Source: an uncultured Acidobacteriia bacterium | GTDB lineage: Bacteria > Acidobacteriota > Terriglobia > Bryobacterales > Bryobacteraceae | Assembly (NCBI GenBank): GCA_903882645.1 | Contig: CAIRXZ010000279.1 | Location: 1-33,273, forward strand | Direction of reading: 5' to 3' | Length of the DNA: 33,273 nt | In this document: piece by piece, positions 26,644 through 33,273 of the stretch | Position numbering within the stretch: position 1 is the stretch's first letter | How the letters are laid out: each line of letters starts with the position of its first letter | Notes under the pieces: generated by a model | Told to the model about the DNA's origin: nothing | Databases searched by the model: none | The model's input: only the letters and a program-made list of their open reading frames with translations | Made by a program: the position numbers and the translations under genes

Positions 26644-27738
26644 GTGCGCGCCCTCATCCTGTTGGCCGCCGTTCCCTCGCTGTTCGCGCAGCCGGCGCAA
26701 ACACCCGCGCCGGTGTTCACGCGCGAAGGCATCGTTCCGCTCGAAGGCAACCGTCCGAAGCTCCTGGCGCCGGGAGCGGTCGTGGAACTCTACGGCCGGC
26801 ATCTGGCGCCCGATCCGTGGTGCGGCGAAAACCCCACGCCTCCCGCTCCCTACCCTGTCGAAGTTTGCGGAGTCCGCGTTCTGGTTGGAACCAGCCCGGC
26901 CGGGTTGATGCACGTCGGCTCCAGCCAAGTCAATTTCAAGATCCCGGCGGACGCGCCGGCCGAGGGCGCCGTACCGATTCAGGTTTGCGTGCGCGGCGTG
27001 TGCAGCGCTCCCATGTCAGTGCAATTCGGTACGCCCAAGGCGTTCCTTCGGTTGCGGGGAAGCGCGTCGGTTCACATGCCGGTCTGGGTTGAAATCGACG
27101 CGCCGGCGCCGGACCAAGTCAGGTATCCATGCGCGGACTGGCCCTGGAGCTTCGACGGCTACCAGTTTGAGGTGCGCCGGAACGGCCAACCGCTTGCGCC
27201 GGCGCCGCCGCCGAAGCGCGCCGGCGCGGCCCTCTCTTCAGGCCTTGAACCCAGCAAAGGCGGTTGCGGGGGCTTCGCTGCGCCATCCGCGCTTCCGCTT
27301 CATCTGCTCTACGATTTCGACCAGCCGGGCGTGTATTCGGTCCGCTTCACAGCTATGCAGCTTGTCGGACCGAGCCCCGGGATCGCATCCTGCCAATCGG
27401 ATTGGACCGACATCACCGTGGATCCCTACGCCGGCTCCAAACGCGACGAATGGCTTCAATCCATGGCGCAAAGACTGAAATCCGCCTCGCCACAGGTCCT
27501 GATCGCGGACGTCATCCCCTCGCTGCTCGCGTGGCCGGACGACAAGGCGCTCACCGTTCTCCTGCCGCTTCTCGCCCTGCCGGGTCCGAGAAGCGGCAGC
27601 GATCCGATCGGTTACGCCGGGCAATTCGCCCGCGCCAGCCTGGCCGCGTTCGACGACGATGTGCTCCGCCGCATCATTCCGCCGGACCGGCTTCTGAGTC
27701 TTTGTCCGCCCGATGGCCGCTGCCGCGCTACGAACTGA
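26644..27738 (+). CDS. Secreted protein with a TIGR03437-like N-terminal half, unknown function
   Basis: The 364-residue product (GTG start) has a short signal peptide (MRALILLAAVPSLFA). Residues about 40-130 recall the Solibacter-type domain (LLAPGAVVELYGRHLAP, VCGVRVLVGTSPAGLMHVGSSQVNFKIPADAP in two parts). A middle part with Trp, Cys and Tyr (YPCADWPWSFDGYQFEV) and a helical C-terminal region (WLQSMAQRLKSASPQVLIADVIPSLL) follow. Several cysteines suggest disulfides. It is divergent from the NHL/TIGR03437 gene, suggesting shared control or a functional pair. The function is unknown. Confidence 0.75.
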   Translation: MRALILLAAVPSLFAQPAQTPAPVFTREGIVPLEGNRPKLLAPGAVVELYGRHLAPDPWCGENPTPPAPYPVEVCGVRVLVGTSPAGLMHVGSSQVNFKIPADAPAEGAVPIQVCVRGVCSAPMSVQFGTPKAFLRLRGSASVHMPVWVEIDAPAPDQVRYPCADWPWSFDGYQFEVRRNGQPLAPAPPPKRAGAALSSGLEPSKGGCGGFAAPSALPLHLLYDFDQPGVYSVRFTAMQLVGPSPGIASCQSDWTDITVDPYAGSKRDEWLQSMAQRLKSASPQVLIADVIPSLLAWPDDKALTVLLPLLALPGPRSGSDPIGYAGQFARASLAAFDDDVLRRIIPPDRLLSLCPPDGRCRATN

Positions 27739-27766
27739 GACGGCCAAGCCATAGCACTGCTCTACC

Positions 27767-27781
27767 CACCCAAACTGGGTG
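27767..27781 (+). terminator. Weak hairpin after the secreted protein gene
   Basis: CACCCA-AAC-TGGGTG forms a 6-bp stem 28 nt after the stop, followed by ATTTG. It is a weak terminator candidate. The rest of the 213-bp gap to the cytochrome gene holds a TTGACA at 27899 without a good -10. Confidence 0.3.
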
Positions 27782-27951
27782 ATTTGCCCCAGTAGTCTGG
27801 CCGGAATGCCCGCCAAAGCGTTGCAAGAATACGCAAAACGTCCATGCCTGTTGGGTTTCGTCATTTTCGGGCCATTTGGACCTTGCTTTGCTCTCCCGTT
27901 GACAACTCTCCGTGTGAGCGGCCGTAGCCGCCCTCAAACCGGGGAGGCAGT

Positions 27952-28437
27952 TTGCCCTGGAAAGGGGGGACCTTGCGCCAGTTCTTCCGGAACTCGGGTC
28001 ATCTCATTCGCCTCGCGGCCGTGCTGATCGCGGGACTCTGCGTCTTCCTGCTGATTCGTACCGCCCTGATTCCGAAAGCTTTCGGCAAGTACGGACACTA
28101 TAGCCCCGGGGCGCTCGACGTTATCCGCCAGCGCCCGGTCTCCTACGCGGGCCAGGACACTTGCGTAATGTGCCACGACGGCGAGGCCAAGGAACGCGCC
28201 TCGGGCCGGCACGCGCACGTCGCCTGCGAGGCTTGCCACGGGCCGCAGGCGGCCCACGCCAACGCCGACGACCCCTCGGCCCACAAGCCGCGGTTGCCCG
28301 ACGTCGCCAACCTCTGCCGGCGGTGCCATGAGAAGGATGCCGCCAAACCCGCCCACTTCCCGCAGGTGGTCACCGCCGAACATTCCGGCGGCGCGGCCTG
28401 CAACTCATGTCATCAGCCCCATAACCCGCATCTCTGA
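27952..28437 (+). CDS. Membrane-anchored tetraheme cytochrome c
   Basis: The 161-residue product has an N-terminal membrane helix (about 18-41) and four CxxCH heme sites at 71-75 (CVMCH), 92-96 (CEACH), 122-126 (CRRCH) and 150-154 (CNSCH). The heme domain should face the periplasm, and extra histidines could be distal ligands. Starts: TTG 27952 has GGGGAGG (27941-27947) 4 nt upstream. TTG 27973 also follows a G-run and would give MRQFFRNSGH; both keep the anchor. It is followed after 14 nt by the Fe-S gene and then by nrfD, so it is probably the periplasmic electron-exchange subunit of that complex. It resembles the small multiheme subunits of NrfBCD- or DsrJOP-type units, but the assignment is by architecture only. 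Confidence 0.88.
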   Translation: MPWKGGTLRQFFRNSGHLIRLAAVLIAGLCVFLLIRTALIPKAFGKYGHYSPGALDVIRQRPVSYAGQDTCVMCHDGEAKERASGRHAHVACEACHGPQAAHANADDPSAHKPRLPDVANLCRRCHEKDAAKPAHFPQVVTAEHSGGAACNSCHQPHNPHL

Positions 28438-28451
28438 GCCAAGGAGCCATG

Positions 28452-29201
28452 ATGGAACTCAGCCGGCGAGACCTGATTACAATAGGCGGCAAGCTGCTCG
28501 TCCTGGCGTCCGTGGGAGCCGCGTTTGAGGAGATCACGGGCGCCGCCCCGCCCAGCGAAGCCTACAAAATGGCCGAGCACTGGTGGGGCATGATCGTCGA
28601 TATCGACAAGTGCATCGGCTGCGGCAACTGCGTGCGCGCCTGCTCCAATGAAAACGGCGTTCCCAAGGGATACTTCCGCACCTGGGTGGAGCGCTACGAA
28701 GTCGAGAATGTGGACGGCAGGCAGGAGCCGCACGTGGAATCGCCCAACGGCGCGATCGACGGCTTCCCGCCCTCCACGCGCCAGGACGTCAAGAGCTTCT
28801 ACGTGCCCAAGCTCTGCAACCATTGCGTCGATTCGCCCTGCGTGCAGGTCTGCCCCGTGGGCGCCACCTTCGTCAGCCCGGATGGCGTGGTGCTGGTGGA
28901 TGAGAACTACTGTTTGGGCTGCCGCTATTGCATCCAGGCGTGCCCATACGGCTGCCGCTATCTGCATCCCGAGAAGAGAACGGCCGACAAGTGCACGCTC
29001 TGCTACCACCGCATCACCCAGGGGCTGACCACCGCCTGTTGCGAAAACTGCCCCACCGGCGCCCGGCAACTGGTGGATTTCAAGAACCCCAAGGACCCCG
29101 TCCACGAGTTTCTGCGCACGAATAAAGTGGAAGTCCTGAAGCCATACATGGCCACTGGAGCCAAGGTCTACTACAAAGACCTCGACGGCTCGGTGCGATA
29201 G
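28452..29201 (+). CDS. Tat-exported four-cluster [4Fe-4S] ferredoxin subunit (NrfC/PsrB/DsrO type)
   Basis: The 249-residue product begins with a twin-arginine motif (SRRDLITIGG) and hydrophobic stretch, so it is folded before export. Four cysteine groups are visible: C54/57/60/64 (CIGCGNCVRAC), C122/125/130/134 (CNHCVDSPCVQVC), C154/157/160/164 (CLGCRYCIQAC), and C181/184 with C196 or C197 and C200. This is the ordinary layout of electron-transfer subunits of molybdopterin-type or NrfD-type complexes. Of two adjacent ATGs (28449, 28452), the second is 5 nt from AAGGAG and is preferred. The gene is tightly spaced with the cytochrome (14 nt) and NrfD (7 nt) genes. Confidence 0.93.
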   Translation: MELSRRDLITIGGKLLVLASVGAAFEEITGAAPPSEAYKMAEHWWGMIVDIDKCIGCGNCVRACSNENGVPKGYFRTWVERYEVENVDGRQEPHVESPNGAIDGFPPSTRQDVKSFYVPKLCNHCVDSPCVQVCPVGATFVSPDGVVLVDENYCLGCRYCIQACPYGCRYLHPEKRTADKCTLCYHRITQGLTTACCENCPTGARQLVDFKNPKDPVHEFLRTNKVEVLKPYMATGAKVYYKDLDGSVR

Positions 29202-29208
29202 GAGCGAA

Positions 29209-30384
29209 ATGGCGATTCCCGGCGTTGAAGGGTTCATGTATCCGAACGAGGTGGAGCTGCAATGGGGCTTGCTGATCGTGCTCTACCCGTACATCACCGG
29301 CCTGGTGGCAGGCGCGTTCATTCTGGCTTCGCTCGAACGGGTATTCAAGGTCGAGGCCGTGCGGCCTACCTACCGCCTGGCGCTGCTCACCGCGCTGGCG
29401 TTCCTGCTGGTTGCCCCGCTGCCGCTGCAGCTCCACCTGGGCCACCCGGAGCGTTCCATGGAGATGTACCTCACGCCGCACACCTCCTCGGCCATGGCCA
29501 TGTTCGGCTTCGTATACCTGTGGTACCTCACGGTAGTGCTGCTGCTCGAAATCTGGCTGGAATACCGCGCCGATATCGTGCATATGGCGCGGACCTCCAC
29601 CGGCCTGAAGGGCCTGATCTACAAGGCGCTCACTTTGGGATCGATGAACGTCAGCCCCGCTTCGCGCGTCATCGACGATAAGGTGGGTTATGCCGTCACC
29701 GTGATCGGCATCCCTTCGGCGTTCCTGCTCCACGGCTATGTGGGCTTTATCTTCGGCTCCGTGAAAGCCAACCCGTGGTGGTCCACGCCGTTGATGCCCA
29801 TCGTGTTTCTGTTTTCCGCGATGGTCTCCGGCATCGCCGGCGTGATGGTGCTCTACATGGCCGTCATGAAGGCCAAGAAAATGCCCATCGACATGCGCTG
29901 CGTGGACACCATCGCCAAGTACCTGTTCTACACCTTCGTCATCGACTTTTCCCTCGAGATGCTGGACCTGGTGCACCGCACCTACGAGGCCGACGAGTCG
30001 TTTCGCAGCCTCAACTTCATGGTGCATACGCGCCTGTGGGGATCCCAGGTGATCCTGCAGATCTTTCTCTGCACGCTCGTGCCCCTCGCTTTGCTGGCTT
30101 CGACCCAGTTGTTCAGGATCGGGGAGGCCAAGCGCCGGGCGATGTATCTAATCACGGGCCTGCTGGTGCTGGTGGGCATCTTCGCCATGCGTTGGAACGT
30201 GGTCATCGGCGGCCAGTTGTTCTCCAAAAGCTTCCTGGGTTACACGAGCTTCAAGGTGCAATTCGCCGCGCGCGAAGGGCTGCTTACGGCCATTGCCCTG
30301 ATGATCCTGCCATTTGCGATATTTGTTGCGCTGGTGAAGCTCCTGCCTCCGTGGCCGGAGACCACCGAAGCGCCGGGCGATTGA
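29209..30384 (+). CDS. NrfD/PsrC-family quinone-interacting membrane subunit
   Basis: NrfD-type subunits oxidise or reduce membrane quinones and pass electrons to the Fe-S partner. The 391-residue product has about nine or ten hydrophobic segments, starting after NEVELQWGLLIVLYPYITG. It shows LVAPLPLQLHLGHPERSMEMYL, which carries the family's HLG-x-P motif near 80, and HTSSAMAMFGFVYLWYL, then HGYVGFIFGSVKANPWWSTPLMP. AGGAG lies 4 nt before the ATG. It is third in an operon with the tetraheme cytochrome and ferredoxin subunit. No catalytic molybdopterin or reductase gene precedes or follows it in the window. Confidence 0.93.
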   Translation: MAIPGVEGFMYPNEVELQWGLLIVLYPYITGLVAGAFILASLERVFKVEAVRPTYRLALLTALAFLLVAPLPLQLHLGHPERSMEMYLTPHTSSAMAMFGFVYLWYLTVVLLLEIWLEYRADIVHMARTSTGLKGLIYKALTLGSMNVSPASRVIDDKVGYAVTVIGIPSAFLLHGYVGFIFGSVKANPWWSTPLMPIVFLFSAMVSGIAGVMVLYMAVMKAKKMPIDMRCVDTIAKYLFYTFVIDFSLEMLDLVHRTYEADESFRSLNFMVHTRLWGSQVILQIFLCTLVPLALLASTQLFRIGEAKRRAMYLITGLLVLVGIFAMRWNVVIGGQLFSKSFLGYTSFKVQFAAREGLLTAIALMILPFAIFVALVKLLPPWPETTEAPGD

Positions 30385-30472
30385 CGGAGCCGCTAGGGGC
30401 CGGAGGGGCCGGGCATGGCCGGCCAACGATTTTTCACGGCTTCTGACGGCCGATTGCGCGAAGGAGGCTCGA

Positions 30473-32251
30473 GTGCCGCAACCCGAACCCGCGGCGGCTC
30501 CGGATTGGAGCGCCTTGCAGCGCGAGTTGCGCGGCCTCGAAGGCCGCATTGCGCAGATCGAACGCCACCTGGCTCTAACGCCGCCGGAGTTGCTCGCGTC
30601 ATCCGGATTGGCTCCGGAGGATGCCTCCGGCCCATCCGCCGGCCCGGAGCCGTCCGCCGCTTCCATCTTCCCCCTCGCCGGCCGAGCTTTGCTGGGCCTC
30701 GCCGGCGCCTACCTTCTGCGGGCCTTGACCGAATCCGCGGTTCTGTCCTCCGGAGCCGGCGTCGCGATCGGCATTCTTTACGCCATCCTCTGGCTGGTGT
30801 GGGCCGCGCGCACGCCCGCCGAACGCCGCCTGGAAACCGCCCTCCACAGCGTGACCTCCGTGCTGGTGCTCGCGCCCCTGCTGTGGGAGGCCGCCCTGCG
30901 CTTCCATGCGATCTCCACCTGGACCGCGGGCGCCATCCTCCTGTTCTTCACCGTCTTCGGGCTGGTGGTCTCCTGGCGCAAGAATCTGCTGGTAGTCGCG
31001 ACCATCGCCATGCTCGCGGGATTAGGCACGGCAGCCGCCCTGCTGATGGCCACTCACGACGTCCTGCCGTTCACATTCGTGTTCCTGGCAACCGCCGCCG
31101 CCGTGGAGATCTCCGCCTGCCTCGACCATTGGCTGAGCGAGCGCTGGCTGGCCGCCGCCGCCGCCGATCTTTCGGTGCTGCTGGCCACCTGGCTGGTCAC
31201 CAACGAACGTGGATTGCCGCGGGCCTACGCTCCCATCCCGCCGGGCTGGCTTCTGGCGGCGCAGGCGGCGCTGCTCGCCATTTATCTCTCCAGCATCATT
31301 GTCCGCACCCTGCTGCGCGGGTTCACCTTCACCGCGTTCGAAACCGTGCAGTGCGCCCTGGCCTTTGCCATCGGGGTAGGCGGCGGTCTTCGCCTCTCCC
31401 AGGGGGCCCCCGCTATTGCCGCCCTGGCTCTGGCGTGCTCCATGGCTTGTTACCTTGTGGCGTTCACCCGCCTGGAGCGCCAGCCTTCGCGCGGCCGCAA
31501 TTTCTACACCTATTCGACGTTCGCGCTCCTGTTGGCGCTGACCGGCAGCCGCATTCTGCTTTCCGGAGCGGCGTTGGCCGCCGTGTGGGCGGCCTTGGCC
31601 ATTGGCTTCATCTGGGCCGCCGGATTCCTGGGGCGCCTGACGCTCGAAGCGCACGGAGCGGTTTACCTGCTGTTGGCTCTGATCTCTTGCGGCGCGCCGC
31701 GGCTGGCCGCCAGCTTCCTGCTGGGATCCGATCTCCCCGGCCCGAACCAGGCGGCGCTCTGGGCGGGCGCGGCCGCGGCCCTCCCCTGCTACTTACTGGC
31801 AAGGCGCTGCGCCGCCGGACGCGATGGCTTCGCCGCTCGTCTCAACCGCCTGGCCATCGCCGGCGCTTTGACGTGGCTTTCCGCGGGAGTCCTCGCCTGG
31901 GCGCTCACCGCCGCCTACCATGCCGCGCGCGGCGCCGGAGCCAGCCACGCTTACTGCGCCACGTTGCGTACCACCGTGCTGGTTGCTTCGGCGCTGCTGC
32001 TCGCCTGGGCCGGCTCGCGCTGGAAGAACTGGGAGCTTTCCCTCCTCACTTACCCGCTCATGGCGTTAGGCGCGTACCGCCTCCTGGCGGAGGATCTCCA
32101 TCAGGACCGCAAGGCCGTGCTTTTCCTCTCCCTCCTGGTCTACGGCGCCGCCCTCACCGCTCTGCCTCGTTTGTACCGAGGCCAGTGGGGCGGACCTCCT
32201 GGTCTGCCTGCTCTCCGCGACGCACGTTCGAGCGATGCCAGACTCGACTGA
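30473..32251 (+). CDS. DUF2339-like polytopic membrane protein
   Basis: The 592-residue product starts with a short helical, coiled-coil-like segment (LQRELRGLEGRIAQIERHL) and a Pro/Ala linker, followed by about 16 hydrophobic segments rich in Ala and Leu from residue 60 to about 565. The layout matches DUF2339 proteins, whose function is unknown; the family call is tentative. GTG 30473 is well supported by AAGGAGG 5 nt upstream. The last 23 or so residues (from about GQWGGPPGLPALRD) are encoded by the left arm of the inverted repeat at 32184, so the native C-terminus may have been replaced. It lies 88 bp after the NrfD gene. Confidence 0.75.
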   Translation: MPQPEPAAAPDWSALQRELRGLEGRIAQIERHLALTPPELLASSGLAPEDASGPSAGPEPSAASIFPLAGRALLGLAGAYLLRALTESAVLSSGAGVAIGILYAILWLVWAARTPAERRLETALHSVTSVLVLAPLLWEAALRFHAISTWTAGAILLFFTVFGLVVSWRKNLLVVATIAMLAGLGTAAALLMATHDVLPFTFVFLATAAAVEISACLDHWLSERWLAAAAADLSVLLATWLVTNERGLPRAYAPIPPGWLLAAQAALLAIYLSSIIVRTLLRGFTFTAFETVQCALAFAIGVGGGLRLSQGAPAIAALALACSMACYLVAFTRLERQPSRGRNFYTYSTFALLLALTGSRILLSGAALAAVWAALAIGFIWAAGFLGRLTLEAHGAVYLLLALISCGAPRLAASFLLGSDLPGPNQAALWAGAAAALPCYLLARRCAAGRDGFAARLNRLAIAGALTWLSAGVLAWALTAAYHAARGAGASHAYCATLRTTVLVASALLLAWAGSRWKNWELSLLTYPLMALGAYRLLAEDLHQDRKAVLFLSLLVYGAALTALPRLYRGQWGGPPGLPALRDARSSDARLD

Positions 32252-32340
32252 ATCCCGGCGGGCCGTATTCTCAAATCAGTCTCAGCGGTTCTCGACAGCA
32301 GCCGCCCATTAAGAAGGCAGACCGGGAGGTCCGCCCCACT
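32184..32340. repeat. MITE-like element with 28-bp inverted ends
   Basis: The left end 32184-32211 (AGTGGGGCGGACCTCC...) and right end 32313-32340 are inverted copies with two mismatches in 28 bp, enclosing about 100 bp with no gene of its own. The right end is nearly identical to the repeat before gatA (13281-13308). The left end lies inside the DUF2339-like gene, and the right end sits 27 nt before the aldo/keto reductase start. No transposase or clear target duplication was seen. Confidence 0.75.
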
Positions 32341-32355
32341 CTGCGCGCCGCGCGC

Positions 32356-32361
32356 GATAAT
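32356..32361 (+). promoter_or_regulatory. GATAAT -10 placed for a leaderless transcript
   Basis: GATAAT ends 6 nt before the GTG at 32368, the same spacing as CATAAT before the GTG at 26644. No Shine-Dalgarno is visible between them. Confidence 0.4.
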
Positions 32362-32367
32362 GGCGTC

Positions 32368-33219
32368 GTGACGAAGCGTCTCTTCGGGACTACGGGCGTG
32401 GAAGTCCCGGTGATCGGGCAAGGCACGTGGATGATCGAAGGCTCCCGGAGCAAGGAGCTTGGGGCGATCGAAGCTCTGCGCGCCGGAATCGATCTCGGCC
32501 TCACGCACATCGACACGGCGGAAATGTACGGCGGCGGCCGGGCCGAGGAACTCGTGCGGGAAGCCATTCGGGGCCGGCGCGAAGAGATATTCCTGGTCGG
32601 CAAAGTGCTGCCGTCCAACGCCAGCTACGAGGGCACGCTGCGCGCTTGCGACCGCAGCCTGGCGAGGCTCGGGACGGACTACCTCGACCTGTATCTGCTG
32701 CACTGGGAAAGCAGCTACCCGATCGGCGAAACCATGCGGGCGATGGAGCGGCTGATCGACGACGCCCGCATCCGCTCCGCCGGCGTCAGCAACTTCGACG
32801 TGGCGCAGGTCCAGGCGGCGCAGGCCGCCTTGCGGAACCATCCGCTGGCCGCCAACCAGGTCCTCTATCATCTCCGCGAGCGCGGCATCGAGCGCAGGCT
32901 GATTCCGTACTGCCAGGAGTGTGGGATCGCCGTCGTCGCCTACACGCCCTTCGGGCGCGAGGCGTTTCCGCGCTCGGATTCTTCCGGCGGCCGGGTGCTG
33001 GGGGACGTGGCCAGGCGCAACGGGCGCACCGTGCGGCAGGTGATTCTCAACTTCCTCACGCGGCTGCCGGACCTGTTCACCATTCCGAAAGCCGCCAACA
33101 TCGAACATATGCGGGAGAACGCCGGCGGCAGCGGCTGGACGCTTTCCCCGGAAGACATCGCCGCGATCGGCCGCGCGTTCCCCGCGCCGGATCGCGATGC
33201 GCCCCTGGCGATGCTTTGA
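32368..33219 (+). CDS. Aldo/keto reductase
   Basis: AKR-family enzymes reduce aldehydes or ketones with NAD(P)H in a TIM barrel. The 283-residue product has the catalytic tetrad Asp49 and Tyr54 (HIDTAEMYG), Lys79 (FLVGKVLP) and His112 (YLLHWES). It also has AGVSNFDVAQVQ, the strand VLYHLRERGIERRLIPYCQECGI (in two parts) and the C-terminal cofactor segment FTIPKAANIEHMRENAG. This is the normal length. It starts at GTG 32368 because the product then opens with TKRLFGTTGVEVPVIGQGT; the nearby ATG (32360) is out of frame. The substrate is unknown. Confidence 0.92.
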   Translation: MTKRLFGTTGVEVPVIGQGTWMIEGSRSKELGAIEALRAGIDLGLTHIDTAEMYGGGRAEELVREAIRGRREEIFLVGKVLPSNASYEGTLRACDRSLARLGTDYLDLYLLHWESSYPIGETMRAMERLIDDARIRSAGVSNFDVAQVQAAQAALRNHPLAANQVLYHLRERGIERRLIPYCQECGIAVVAYTPFGREAFPRSDSSGGRVLGDVARRNGRTVRQVILNFLTRLPDLFTIPKAANIEHMRENAGGSGWTLSPEDIAAIGRAFPAPDRDAPLAML

Positions 33220-33249
33220 GCGGTTCGTGGGGTCGGGCTTTCAGCCTGC

Positions 33250-33269
33250 CGCCGGGCTTTTGCCCGGCG
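33250..33269. terminator. GC-rich hairpin after the aldo/keto reductase
   Basis: CGCCGGGC-TTTT-GCCCGGCG is a perfect 8-bp stem with a 4-nt loop, 31 nt after the stop. It lies within a GGGGTCGGGC-type repeat similar to the one after sodA. The window ends here, so any T-run cannot be judged. Confidence 0.5.
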
Positions 33270-33273
33270 TCTC

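Noticed and set aside
1-33273. tRNA, rRNA, CRISPR arrays and transposase genes
   Set aside because: I looked for TTCGA-type tRNA arms, regularly spaced repeats and transposase motifs and saw none that hold up; reading by eye could miss a degenerate tRNA.

Overview
The window looks like chromosomal DNA from an acidobacterium of the Solibacter/Bryobacter group (order Bryobacterales). The sequence is GC-rich throughout. Two secreted proteins carry or resemble the Solibacter-type C-terminal domain (TIGR03437), one of them joined to NHL-type repeats. Short GC-rich palindromic repeats are scattered between genes. The assignment rests on protein families recognised by eye, not on a database search.

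Layout. 1-9.1 kb: a divergent ThiF/MoeB-type E1-like enzyme, then an outer-membrane biogenesis cluster consisting of a BamA/TamA-family protein with about seven POTRA units, a SurA-like chaperone fragment and a TamB-like protein. The last two overlap by 4 nt. 9.2-15.5 kb: housekeeping and metabolic genes on the + strand: glgC, a DedA protein, a small secreted protein, PPK2, dciA-gatC-gatA and a Mn-type superoxide dismutase. 15.7-17.0 kb: a BrnT/BrnA toxin-antitoxin pair and prmA on the - strand. 17.1-21.3 kb: a DHDPS-family aldolase/lyase and a 1066-residue membrane protein that looks like two GT-C glycosyltransferase modules in one chain. 21.3-22.9 kb: a decayed stretch with an internally deleted glycosyltransferase remnant and another C-terminal coding remnant. 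23.0-27.7 kb: a DksA/TraR-type zinc-finger protein with a clear sigma-70 promoter, a 943-residue beta-propeller/TIGR03437 protein, and a divergent secreted TIGR03437-like protein. 28.0-30.4 kb: a compact tetraheme cytochrome c / four-cluster ferredoxin / NrfD operon with no catalytic subunit in view. 30.5-33.2 kb: a DUF2339-like membrane protein and an aldo/keto reductase, separated by a MITE-like inverted repeat.

How the genes work together. The 1.1-9.1 kb genes fit a pathway for moving and inserting outer-membrane proteins or lipids. dciA (helicase loading) is translationally coupled to gatC, and gatA follows (Gln-tRNA formation by transamidation; gatB is not in the window). The cytochrome, Fe-S and NrfD proteins should form one membrane complex exchanging electrons between the quinone pool and a periplasmic partner.

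The most unusual signal not explained by the genes is a set of palindromes ending in GCCCCAC. They lie in the same orientation just upstream of at least five start codons (ppk2, gatA, sodA, the DHDPS-family gene and the aldo/keto reductase). Opposite-orientation copies appear to have been absorbed into the coding ends of two genes: the SurA-like signal peptide and the DUF2339-like C-terminus.
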